A stretch of DNA of 10,249 nt, taken from positions 1-10,249 of the forward strand of contig CAJXJG010000047.1 of assembly GCA_913054425.1 (NCBI GenBank), read 5' to 3'. Position 1 is the first letter of the stretch, and each line of letters begins with the position of its first letter. Made by a program: the position numbers and the translations under genes. The notes under the pieces are model-generated. The model saw only the letters and a list, made by a program, of their open reading frames with translations, did no database searches and had not been told where the DNA came from. Shown one piece after another: positions 1-6,556 of the stretch. This stretch comes from an uncultured Fidelibacterota bacterium (GTDB lineage Bacteria > Fidelibacterota > Marinisomatia > Marinisomatales > UBA8229).

Positions 1-48
1 AGCACGCCGCCAGCGTTCGTCCTGAGCCAGGATCAAACTCTCCATTGT
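1..48 (-). rRNA. rrs: 16S rRNA, 5' end only (runs off the left edge)
   Basis: The reverse complement of the first bases contains AGAGTTTGATCCTGGCTCAG, the universal 16S 5' primer site, followed by GACGAACGCTGGCGGCGTGC. Counting back by alignment to the known E. coli 5' end puts the mature 5' end near position 48, give or take a few bases. The rest of the gene lies outside the window. The GACGAACGCTGGCGGCGTGC reading is common in many phyla but differs from the usual Bacteroidota form, which argues against that phylum proper. Confidence 0.97.
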
Positions 49-237
49 ATGTTTTTAATATGGTTAGCTTTGTCGAGTTTACCTAATTGACTGTCAAGAC
101 CTACGCATACCAAATTTTTAATTAGCCTTATAGCAAACAAAAAAAGCTATAATCGCTCTGATTAAAGCTTGTGAAGGTATAATGTTGATTTTACATAAGT
201 CAACATTATTCGATATTCTTTTCAAATTATTTTTCCA
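49..237 (-). promoter_or_regulatory. rRNA leader and promoter region (no gene)
   Basis: This AT-rich stretch lies between the TPR-protein stop and the 16S 5' end and must hold the rRNA promoter unless rRNA is transcribed from further upstream. On the minus strand one sigma70-like candidate is TTGACT (198-203) with TATACC (176-181), 16 bp apart, giving a leader of about 120 nt. A Bacteroidota-like alternative is TTTG (138-141), 19 bp, then AAAATTTG (111-118). A further TTGACA (92-97) has no matching -10. A 7-bp inverted repeat (128-134 with 146-152) flanks an A-rich loop. I found no clear boxA. The exact promoter is inferred and unproven. Confidence 0.45.
179..209. repeat. Perfect inverted repeat, 10-bp arms, 11-nt spacer
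   Basis: ATAATGTTGA (179-188) is exactly complementary to TCAACATTAT (200-209). The stem is AT-rich and has no T-run directly behind it on the minus strand, so it is a poor classical terminator. It overlaps the candidate minus-strand promoter TTGACT/TATACC, which would suit an operator, but no regulator is visible nearby. A weak terminator for the TPR gene is the other reading. Confidence 0.6.
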
Positions 238-1266
238 CTATTTTATAATTATTCTTGGTTCATTAAAATCTAAAAATTTTGATACAGGATTTTCCGTAAT
301 TATGGAACTTAAATATTCTTCCATCAAAGCCTCATTATATTCATTGGTGTTTTGTGCTGTTTTCCAACTACTCCCAAAATAAATTCCGCCAGATAAAACT
401 ATCGATGGAATCAGGACTTTAAGATCATTTGAATTTATTCGAATTCTTTTAGGAATAAATTTAGAATTCAAGGAACTATTAGTGGGAATGTAATCCAGAA
501 CAGAATTTTTTAGGGATAACAAATTGCTCTTCGAATTCAAAGATGAAGGTAGAAACTCAGCTAGAATAATCATGGAACACAACACACCAATTCCTGAACT
601 CCATTGTCCCAGGTATCCTTGTCCACCGCCTGGAAAAATGGAAGCTAATAAGGATATCCCATTTTTCTTTTGTGGAATATCGGAAACACTCTCAATGTAT
701 TTAAATAAAGGATTAAGAAGATTAGAATAATATTCCTGCCCAAATCGTTCTTCCGCTGAAAGAAACGTGAGTTGTGCTGATTTCCAATCAAGCTTCCGAA
801 GGAATGCATATCCACGGAAAACGAGCAAATATGGATCCTCAGTTAATTGGGTCCTATCCAAAATGATTTGATATTCATCTCCAATCAAATGTAAATACAA
901 CTTACGGTAATTCGCCGTTTTAAATGCAATTGACGCTGAGTTCGCCTGATCCAGTATCCGTTGATAATAGACCACAGCAAGCTTAGGATTATAGGTTTTT
1001 TCATAACACAGACCGATATGATAATAAATTGCAGATTCCAGTTTATCACCAGGGAATCGATATAAAAACTGAAAGTAATTTAATAGTGCACGGTCATAAT
1101 GGTTTTTTTCAAATAAAAAATTGCAAAAAGAAATAAGTTCATCCCTTTGGAAAGAGGAGTAATCTTCCCACTCTTTCTTAATCTCATCTTTAGAATAATA
1201 TTGCTCTTGTCCGCCTAATAATCCTATCAGGAGGATATTCAAAACATAAACGACACTTTTTTTCAC
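238..1266 (-). CDS. Secreted or envelope TPR protein with PGGGQ hydrophobic module
   Basis: Predicted 342-residue protein of unknown function. Residues 1-18 form a signal peptide (MKK followed by a hydrophobic stretch). Residues about 40-180 are helical and TPR-like: the pairs HYDRALLNYFQFLYRFP, YYHIGLCYEKTYNPKLAVVYYQ and RGYAFLRKLDWKSAQLTF have the A/Y/G spacing of tetratricopeptide repeats. At 203-240 ISLLASIFPGGGQGYLGQW resembles the P-G-x-G-Q-x-Y-x-G motif of small membrane-associated domains (DUF5683/TM2-like), and 283-302 is a second hydrophobic segment. The start is GTG at 1266, chosen because it directly precedes the signal peptide; no strong Shine-Dalgarno is seen. It lies 116 bp downstream of acs and is the last protein gene before the rRNA. 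The likely role is a scaffold in the envelope, which is inference. Confidence 0.85.
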   Translation of the reverse strand: MKKSVVYVLNILLIGLLGGQEQYYSKDEIKKEWEDYSSFQRDELISFCNFLFEKNHYDRALLNYFQFLYRFPGDKLESAIYYHIGLCYEKTYNPKLAVVYYQRILDQANSASIAFKTANYRKLYLHLIGDEYQIILDRTQLTEDPYLLVFRGYAFLRKLDWKSAQLTFLSAEERFGQEYYSNLLNPLFKYIESVSDIPQKKNGISLLASIFPGGGQGYLGQWSSGIGVLCSMIILAEFLPSSLNSKSNLLSLKNSVLDYIPTNSSLNSKFIPKRIRINSNDLKVLIPSIVLSGGIYFGSSWKTAQNTNEYNEALMEEYLSSIITENPVSKFLDFNEPRIIIK

Positions 1267-1382
1267 AGGTATTTTCTCATTAACCTAAAAAAAATTGATC
1301 ATCTTGAAAAGAATTTATGCAAACTGATACTATAGTAAAAGAGGCCAATCATACCTTTTAACTCTTTGATAAATGAATTTTT

Positions 1383-3320
1383 TTATATTCTGCCATCCAC
1401 TAAAGCATCTATAATGGAAGGATCAGCAAGAGTTGAGGTATCACCAAGATGCTCAATATCATTTTCAGAAATTTTCCGCAATATACGCCGCATTATTTTA
1501 CCTGACCGTGTCTTTGGAAGTGCTGGGGTAAACTGTATCTTATCCGGTTTTGCATGCGGACCAATTTCCTTTGTAACCATTTCTAAAATCCCCCTTCGAA
1601 TGGCCTCGTCCGGCTGGACTCCGGTCATAAGGGTCACAAAAGCATAAATCCCCTGCCCTTTGATATCATGGGGATATGCAACAACTGCGGCCTCAGCAAC
1701 TCCATTTGCCTTCCCGATTCCTCCTTCTATTTCAGCAGTACCAATCCTATGACCCGACACATTAAGTACATCATCTACTCGTCCGGTAATCCAATAATAT
1801 CCATCTTCATCTCGACTTGCGCCATCACCGGTAAAATAATAGCCTGGACACTGGGAAAAATAAGTGTTACGAAACCGTTTATGATCCCCGTATAAAGTCC
1901 GCATTATACCCGGCCAAGGCGCCTTTATAGCAAGAAAACCTGATACATTATTTCCGTCAATCTCTTTTCCGTCCTCAGACAATAATACAGGTTCAATTCC
2001 AAAAAAAGGTAAAGTTGCTGAGCCGGGTTTTAAGGGCGTAGATCCAGGCAAAGGAGTAATAAGAATACCTCCTGTCTCCGTTTGCCACCAGGTGTCTACA
2101 ACCGGACACTTCGACTTCCCGATTTTGTTATAATACCACAACCACTCTGGTTCTTTAATTGGTTCCCCCACCGTGCCAAGTAACCGCAGGGTTGAAAGAT
2201 TATTTCTATTTACCCAATCATCCCCCTCTTTCATCAAAGCTCTCAACGCTGTAGGTGCAGTGTAAAAAATATTTACTTTATGTTTATCTACGATCTCCCA
2301 AAACCTGCCATAATCCGGGTAGTTTGGAACACCCTCAAACATTACGGTGACCGCTCGATTTGCCATGGGTCCGTAAACTATGTAGGAATGACCGGTAATC
2401 CATCCAATATCCGCTGTACACCAATAAATATCATTTTCGTGGTAATCAAATACCATTTCATGAGTATAGGATGTGTACACAAGGTATCCTCCTGTCGTAT
2501 GAAGCACACCTTTCGGTTTTCCAGTAGACCCAGAAGTGTAGAGAATAAATAATGGGTCTTCAGCACCCATTATTTCCGGTTCACACTTGGGCTCCGCTTT
2601 CTCCATCTCATCGTGCCACCAGATATCCCGATTTTCTTCAAAATTTACTATTTCTCCGGTTCGCTTAACTACGACCACATGTTTAATGGATGGTGTCTTG
2701 GCTGTCGCTTTATCCGCGTTTGCTTTCATGGGGATATCATTTTTAATTCCTCTCACACCAGTATCCTGCGTAATCAGGATTTTACAGGTAGAATCATTGA
2801 TCCTTTCTCTCAGGGAATCAGCACTAAACGCACCGAAAACAACTGAGTGGATAGCACCAATCCGTGCACAGGAAAGCATTGCTATAGGCAGTTCAGGAAT
2901 CATTTGCATATATAAACAAACCCTGTCTCCTTTTTTCACACCTAAGTTTTTTAAAACATTGGAAAATTTTTGGACTTTTTCTAAAAGTTGAGCATATGTG
3001 AATGTTGTTGATTTACTGGGATCATTTCCCTCCCAAATCAAGGCAATCTGATCACCAAATCCTGCTTCTACATGCCGGTCTAAACAGTTGAAACTTGCAT
3101 TCAGTGTACCGCCTTCAAACCACTTTATTTTTGCCTCCACAAAATCGTACTCGCGAACTTTATCCCATTTTTTCACCCAGTTAATTCGCTTAGCAACTTC
3201 ACCCCAAAATGCTTCGGGGTTTTTGATAGACCGATTATAAATCTCCCAGTACCGCTCCATTTGGGAGATCCGCGCCTTCCTGGAAAACTCTTTACTAGGA
3301 GAAAATAGTTTATCAGACAT
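1383..3320 (-). CDS. acs: Acetyl-CoA synthetase (AMP-forming)
   Basis: Converts acetate, ATP and CoA to acetyl-CoA, AMP and diphosphate in the cytoplasm (ANL adenylating superfamily). Numbered from the ATG at 3320 it has 645 residues, the usual Acs length. Visible motifs in order are the ATP-binding loop YTSGSTGKPKG (261-271), WWQTETGG (411-418; its Trp closes the small acetate pocket in known Acs), YYFTGDGASRDEDGYYWITG and VDDVLNVSGHR (about 494-525), and PKTRSGKIMRR near the C-terminus with the catalytic lysine (about 608) that is the acetylation target in enteric Acs. A GTG at 3335 would add five residues, but it overlaps the best ribosome-binding site in the window (GGAG at 3330-3333, 9 nt before ATG), so ATG is preferred. 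The gene sits alone, with about 67 bp upstream and 116 bp downstream. No regulatory site was recognised. Confidence 0.97.
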   Translation of the reverse strand: MSDKLFSPSKEFSRKARISQMERYWEIYNRSIKNPEAFWGEVAKRINWVKKWDKVREYDFVEAKIKWFEGGTLNASFNCLDRHVEAGFGDQIALIWEGNDPSKSTTFTYAQLLEKVQKFSNVLKNLGVKKGDRVCLYMQMIPELPIAMLSCARIGAIHSVVFGAFSADSLRERINDSTCKILITQDTGVRGIKNDIPMKANADKATAKTPSIKHVVVVKRTGEIVNFEENRDIWWHDEMEKAEPKCEPEIMGAEDPLFILYTSGSTGKPKGVLHTTGGYLVYTSYTHEMVFDYHENDIYWCTADIGWITGHSYIVYGPMANRAVTVMFEGVPNYPDYGRFWEIVDKHKVNIFYTAPTALRALMKEGDDWVNRNNLSTLRLLGTVGEPIKEPEWLWYYNKIGKSKCPVVDTWWQTETGGILITPLPGSTPLKPGSATLPFFGIEPVLLSEDGKEIDGNNVSGFLAIKAPWPGIMRTLYGDHKRFRNTYFSQCPGYYFTGDGASRDEDGYYWITGRVDDVLNVSGHRIGTAEIEGGIGKANGVAEAAVVAYPHDIKGQGIYAFVTLMTGVQPDEAIRRGILEMVTKEIGPHAKPDKIQFTPALPKTRSGKIMRRILRKISENDIEHLGDTSTLADPSIIDALVDGRI

Positions 3321-3323
3321 AAT

Positions 3324-3333
3324 TCCCTGCTCC
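3324..3333 (-). promoter_or_regulatory. Ribosome-binding site of acs, fixes the ATG start
   Basis: On the minus strand GGAG (3330-3333) stands 9 nt before ATG 3320-3318, with a further AGGGA (3324-3328) closer in. Most other genes in the window have no such sequence. It overlaps the alternative GTG start, making that start unlikely. Confidence 0.6.
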
Positions 3334-3387
3334 ACTAAGTTGTTTGATTAATATTTTCAAAATGAACTGAATCAATAATACTCAGAT

Positions 3388-3849
3388 TTAATTACTTATT
3401 AATTCATAAAATATTTTTGATGGTTTATTAATCCATATTTCCTTTTCATCAACCAAAGAATCGCCATCAAATACTTTCAGATTGTGTATTCCTTCTTCCA
3501 TCTTCAAATTTATCTTTTCCTCAATCCAATTATATTGATCATCCAATTCATAATTCAACCCCTTTTCTTGGGTATTAAAAGTAACAGTATAAATTCGATT
3601 TAATTGAAAACGGAGTACAGCAAACCCTGCAGTTTGTAAATCAAATGAATAATGGATGGGGGCAAATTCCTCAAGAGTCAAATCTATTTTATACAGTCCG
3701 GGTAATAAAGAAATGTTTTCTATAGGAGTCAAACCAAAAGGTTCCCCATCAATTTTAACATGCGCAGAGTGGGGATTGCTTTCAATACGAATTGATACTT
3801 TTGCAAAACTAATGGTGAGAATAAATATTAAAAAGAATTTGTTTCTCAT
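3388..3849 (-). CDS. PEGA-domain envelope protein
   Basis: Predicted 153-residue exported protein. Residues 1-16 are a short signal peptide (MRNK, then FFLIFILTISFA). Residues 17-84 match the PEGA pattern: IRIESNPHSAHVKIDGEPFG, then TPIENISLLPGLYKIDL, a beta-sandwich fold found in S-layer and envelope proteins. Residues 85-150 look like a second, degenerate copy, with GIHNLKVFDGDSLVDEKEI aligning with the G-x-Y/H-x-hydrophobic strand. Here the motif letters are diverged (DGEP at 34-37). The start ATG overlaps the TGA of the lipoprotein gene by 4 bp (ATGA, 3846-3849), implying translational coupling and a shared role. There is no Shine-Dalgarno. The function is unknown; surface or cell-wall association is inferred from the domain. 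Confidence 0.87.
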   Translation of the reverse strand: MRNKFFLIFILTISFAKVSIRIESNPHSAHVKIDGEPFGLTPIENISLLPGLYKIDLTLEEFAPIHYSFDLQTAGFAVLRFQLNRIYTVTFNTQEKGLNYELDDQYNWIEEKINLKMEEGIHNLKVFDGDSLVDEKEIWINKPSKIFYELISN

Positions 3850-4820
3850 TGGATAAAATTCAAGTATTTATTTTTTATCCACCCCTCAAAATGTTGAAAA
3901 TAATCATTTTTATCAATAGGAATTTCAACTCGTCCAAATAGCTGGTCTCCGGCTACTTTTTCAGCTACGAAAATATCTCCTTCCGAAAGGAAAAATCTTA
4001 TGGGTGAACCATTCTCTGGACCTTCTCTAAATGGAGTATTATTTTGAATAACTCGGTACACCATTCCCTGATTGACAAACAATGCCCTAGGTCCAATAAC
4101 AACTGGCTGGCTTAACCACTTCTCACCTTGAAAATCAATTTGATTTCTCCAGCGGGAAAATTTCCCTGCGGTAGAAACAGTTAAATTTAAATCCTTCCTA
4201 TCTTTGAAGGGGGACGGAAGTTCAATTGTAAACTGTCCAAAATTATTTGTCTCACTACTCCCAACAACTCCGATACTGTCAATTATTTGGACCTTTGCCC
4301 CCTCAATTGGAGTATCTCCAATTCTTCGTGAAACATTCCCCACCAATATAACTGGTTTTCTACGAATATAAGCAGTTGGAAATTCAATTACCCCTGATTG
4401 CTCAATAGAAAAATAATTTTCAACTATTTCAAAATCATCACCCTGAGGAATAAGAATGGCAACATTTGCAGAATCTTCGATACTTAAAACATTCAAAGGA
4501 AGCATAACGGTAATGGTGTCATCAGGAAAAAATATTTTACTTATCAAGGGAGAATTTATATCGCTATTATTAAAAATACTGAAACGATAAGCAGTTGGTT
4601 CTCCATCAAGCACCTGTTTGCTTAAATTTAACTGGACATTCTCATATTCATATCGGACAGAAACTACCGGATTTGAATTCAGTAAAATTAGTTCAGGATA
4701 TTCAATCGTCCTAACAAAAGAACATCCCCAAAAACAGAAGTTTCCTAAAATTAGAAAACTTAAAAAACAAACTGGTTTAATCCACCTGATTCCCATGGGT
4801 GAATTTAATAAAGTTTTCAT
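3846..4820 (-). CDS. Predicted lipoprotein with carboxypeptidase-regulatory-like and SH3-like domains
   Basis: Predicted 324 residues, no family name recognised for the whole. Residues 1-32 form a signal sequence (KPVCFLSFLILGNFCFWG) ending at Cys33 in a degenerate lipobox (FWG-C), so lipid attachment is likely but not certain. Residues about 36-150 are beta-rich and unassigned. Residues 157-205 (ILVGNVSRRIGDTPIEGAKV, then NNFGQFTIELP) fit a carboxypeptidase-regulatory-like/CNA-B fold. Residues 254-322 fit a bacterial SH3 domain: VYRVIQNNTPFREGPENGSP, a turn with FFLSEGDIF, and EGWIKNKYL at the end. The start could also be Met9 (4796); both lack a Shine-Dalgarno. The gene overlaps the thioesterase by 44 bp (or 20 bp from Met9) and the PEGA gene by 4 bp, so the three are almost surely one transcript. 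Bacterial SH3 domains often bind peptidoglycan, hence a wall-linked role is inferred. Confidence 0.85.
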   Translation of the reverse strand: MKTLLNSPMGIRWIKPVCFLSFLILGNFCFWGCSFVRTIEYPELILLNSNPVVSVRYEYENVQLNLSKQVLDGEPTAYRFSIFNNSDINSPLISKIFFPDDTITVMLPLNVLSIEDSANVAILIPQGDDFEIVENYFSIEQSGVIEFPTAYIRRKPVILVGNVSRRIGDTPIEGAKVQIIDSIGVVGSSETNNFGQFTIELPSPFKDRKDLNLTVSTAGKFSRWRNQIDFQGEKWLSQPVVIGPRALFVNQGMVYRVIQNNTPFREGPENGSPIRFFLSEGDIFVAEKVAGDQLFGRVEIPIDKNDYFQHFEGWIKNKYLNFIQ

Positions 4821-5172
4821 CGGATTTCTTTTTTACTGCAACCATAGTAATTGTGGCTGTACAAGCTAACCTTTTTTTCCTTAATTTACTTTCGGCAAAG
4901 GCATCCACCTGAATGCTAATTGAAGATTCGCCAACATTTATCACTTTGCTGGAAAAATTAATCCATTCACCAGCAAATACAGGTTCTTTGAATTCAACTT
5001 TTTCAATCGCCCTAGTTACAGCTCCGACTGCATCTGTATCCCTCAAAAACCGATAGGCTACTTTGGCTGCTGCCAAATCCATCCAAGAGACCATCTGACC
5101 CCCAAAAAGGGTTCCAACGTTATTAATATGGTCAGGCATCACAAGTTGGGAATATTGAGCAGTATATTTCAT
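4777..5172 (-). CDS. Acyl-CoA thioesterase, hotdog fold (YciA/BACH type)
   Basis: Hydrolyses acyl-CoA to free acid and CoA in the cytoplasm. The 131-residue length is that of single-hotdog thioesterases that work as multimers. The family signature is clear near the N-terminus: MPDHINNVGTLFGG (12-25) followed by MVSWMDLAAAKVA (27-39). Asp32 stands where the catalytic acid of YciA-type enzymes lies, and GG at 24-25 begins the hotdog helix. VEFKEPVFAGEWINFSSKVI (59-78) and the basic tail KLRKKRLACTATITMVAV are also typical. The ATG at 5172 begins exactly where family members begin. It is the first gene of a cluster with the lipoprotein and PEGA protein, and its leader contains the 5214-5278 folded element. 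The natural acyl chain cannot be read from sequence. Confidence 0.93.
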   Translation of the reverse strand: MKYTAQYSQLVMPDHINNVGTLFGGQMVSWMDLAAAKVAYRFLRDTDAVGAVTRAIEKVEFKEPVFAGEWINFSSKVINVGESSISIQVDAFAESKLRKKRLACTATITMVAVKKKSDENFIKFTHGNQVD

Positions 5173-5213
5173 GATTGAAAACGTGATTTGTCAGAAAGAT
5201 TCATTAAAAATAT

Positions 5214-5278
5214 AGCCCCGCCAGTCTACCCTTGAGAAAATCTTTTTTCCCTGAAGAGCACGCCGTACTAACGGGGCT
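5214..5278 (-). promoter_or_regulatory. Folded RNA element before the thioesterase gene (terminator or leader structure)
   Basis: Read on the minus strand, AGCCCCGUUAGU (5278-5267) pairs along all 12 positions with ACUGGCGGGGCU (5225-5214). Inside it CUCUU pairs with AAGGG, and GGGAAAA pairs with UUUUCUC around an AAGA loop. Several pairs are G-U on this strand; the plus-strand RNA would have A-C mismatches at the same places, so the minus strand is the structured one. It is followed by AUAUUUUUA, 41 nt before the thioesterase ATG. The stem-plus-U-tract fits a terminator of the barrel gene, perhaps partly read through; a regulatory leader is the alternative. No known riboswitch class was recognised. 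Confidence 0.5.
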
Positions 5279-5396
5279 TTTCTTATTTAAAAGGGAGGGC
5301 AAATTAACATGATCGACTTTTTTCTGCAACATCCTTTTAAAATTATCTTTCAGTACTATTCAATTAAAATATTTTCTTCCCTTGAGGAAAAAATAA

Positions 5397-6545
5397 TTAC
5401 CACATCTGAAAATAATATGTAAATCCAATCCAGGTACGATATTCGCTATAATTATTTCTTGTTAGAATTGGTAAATTTGTTCCAATCTCAACAATAAACG
5501 GAATTGGTCCAATTTTCTTTAACGGATCCAGGTTATTCAAAAATAATACAAAGGATTGAGTGATCTGAATCATTTCAGTATCATACCCAGGATGAGAAGT
5601 CATTCTTTTATCCCACCCGGGATCGCTGGAAATAAACTGGTCCTGCCTTTTGAAAAACCAAGCCTGATTCCCCATCAAAGAAATTCTTCCCGGCCATATA
5701 TCCAGAGTAGCAGAAACCATACCGCGAAATCCAGTCCCTTTCTTATAAAGGTAGGTCAATCCAATTTGCTTTGCAATACTGTCTGGATTTGTTTGAGATA
5801 AGCCAGGGAAAAAAATGGGAGTGTTCAAAGATTCTTTACTTGAATTCACAAATTGAGCAACCCAAGTAATATTAAACAATCGATCCCAAGCTATTTTATA
5901 AAATTCTCCTGAGAGAGAATATTTCCATAAAGTCGTTCCTGAACCAAGAAGAACTTCTTCAAACTGTGATGGATGAGAATCATTTACAGAATGATATCGG
6001 CTTAATGGTCGTGAGCTGGGAAACTGAATCATAATTCCACCATATAATGAAACTAATCCTTTCTCCGACCAGGCTGGTGTTCCCAAAAGTAAAATTTTCA
6101 TACCTAGTGAAATATCCCCGAAACCTGATGTCTCTCTTCGGGGAGAGAGGTAATAATCTTTCAATACGTTAATAGTTGAATCCGCAGCATCCTGCAAATC
6201 TGACTTCCAGTTCCAAGACTGATCCACTAATAAATTCGTTACATAAGGTATTTCCAAACTCATAGTGGTCCTGTCAGTAAACCCATATTCAATTTTTGAA
6301 GTCAGAGTAGAGATATTCATTTTACGCAGTTCCGTCAGCATAGTGGAATCCATTCCAAACAAAAACCCGATGTTATCCTGTCCCACCTCCTTTACCCCAT
6401 TATCTCCAATCCAATCACCAAACATGGAATTTGAAGCTATGGAAACCCTCCATACATTTTGAGGAACTGTAAAATATGATTGGCATACGGCACAGGGAAT
6501 CATAATCAACAAAAGTAAAAATGTGAGAATTCGGTTTTTATTCAT
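5397..6545 (-). CDS. Outer-membrane beta-barrel protein
   Basis: Predicted 382 residues from ATG 6545. MNKNRILTFLLLLIMIPCAVC is a classical signal peptide; the mature part has alternating hydrophobic strands such as SKIEYGFTDRTTMSLEIPYV, SGFGDISLGMKILLL and WIGFTYYFQMW. The protein ends in Trp, the aromatic terminal residue typical of barrels inserted by the BAM machinery. The FTDRTTMSLEIPYV / SGFGDISLGMK pattern resembles barrel families such as the MetA phenol-degradation porin-like group (PF13557); this is a loose resemblance. TTG at 6560 (overlapping the NamZ TGA) or ATG at 6551 are alternative starts; 6545 is chosen because the signal peptide begins there. It directly follows NamZ, so a porin-like role in substrate passage is suggested but not shown. 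Confidence 0.8.
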   Translation of the reverse strand: MNKNRILTFLLLLIMIPCAVCQSYFTVPQNVWRVSIASNSMFGDWIGDNGVKEVGQDNIGFLFGMDSTMLTELRKMNISTLTSKIEYGFTDRTTMSLEIPYVTNLLVDQSWNWKSDLQDAADSTINVLKDYYLSPRRETSGFGDISLGMKILLLGTPAWSEKGLVSLYGGIMIQFPSSRPLSRYHSVNDSHPSQFEEVLLGSGTTLWKYSLSGEFYKIAWDRLFNITWVAQFVNSSKESLNTPIFFPGLSQTNPDSIAKQIGLTYLYKKGTGFRGMVSATLDIWPGRISLMGNQAWFFKRQDQFISSDPGWDKRMTSHPGYDTEMIQITQSFVLFLNNLDPLKKIGPIPFIVEIGTNLPILTRNNYSEYRTWIGFTYYFQMW

Positions 6546-6556
6546 AAACATTTCGC

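Noticed and set aside
148..183. Two plus-strand TATAAT matches (148-153 and 178-183)
   Set aside because: No good -35 partner and no plus-strand gene follows; AT-rich sequence gives such matches by chance.
1325..1380. Imperfect hairpin (AGTTAAAAGG with CCTCTTTTACT on the minus strand) between acs and the TPR gene
   Set aside because: It has a mismatch, a bulge and no following U-run, so a terminator cannot be claimed.
2587..2991. 134-residue plus-strand ORF opposite acs, and other plus-strand ORFs inside minus-strand genes (for example 1366-1647, 2280-2552, 7735-8055)
   Set aside because: They mirror well-supported minus-strand genes, have no signal peptide plus domain logic and no start signals.
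5309..5422. Plus-strand 37-residue ORF (starts MIDFFLQHPFK) preceded by GGGAGGG
   Set aside because: It runs antisense into the 3' end of the barrel gene, has low-complexity AT-rich content and no family likeness; the Shine-Dalgarno-like sequence is probably chance.
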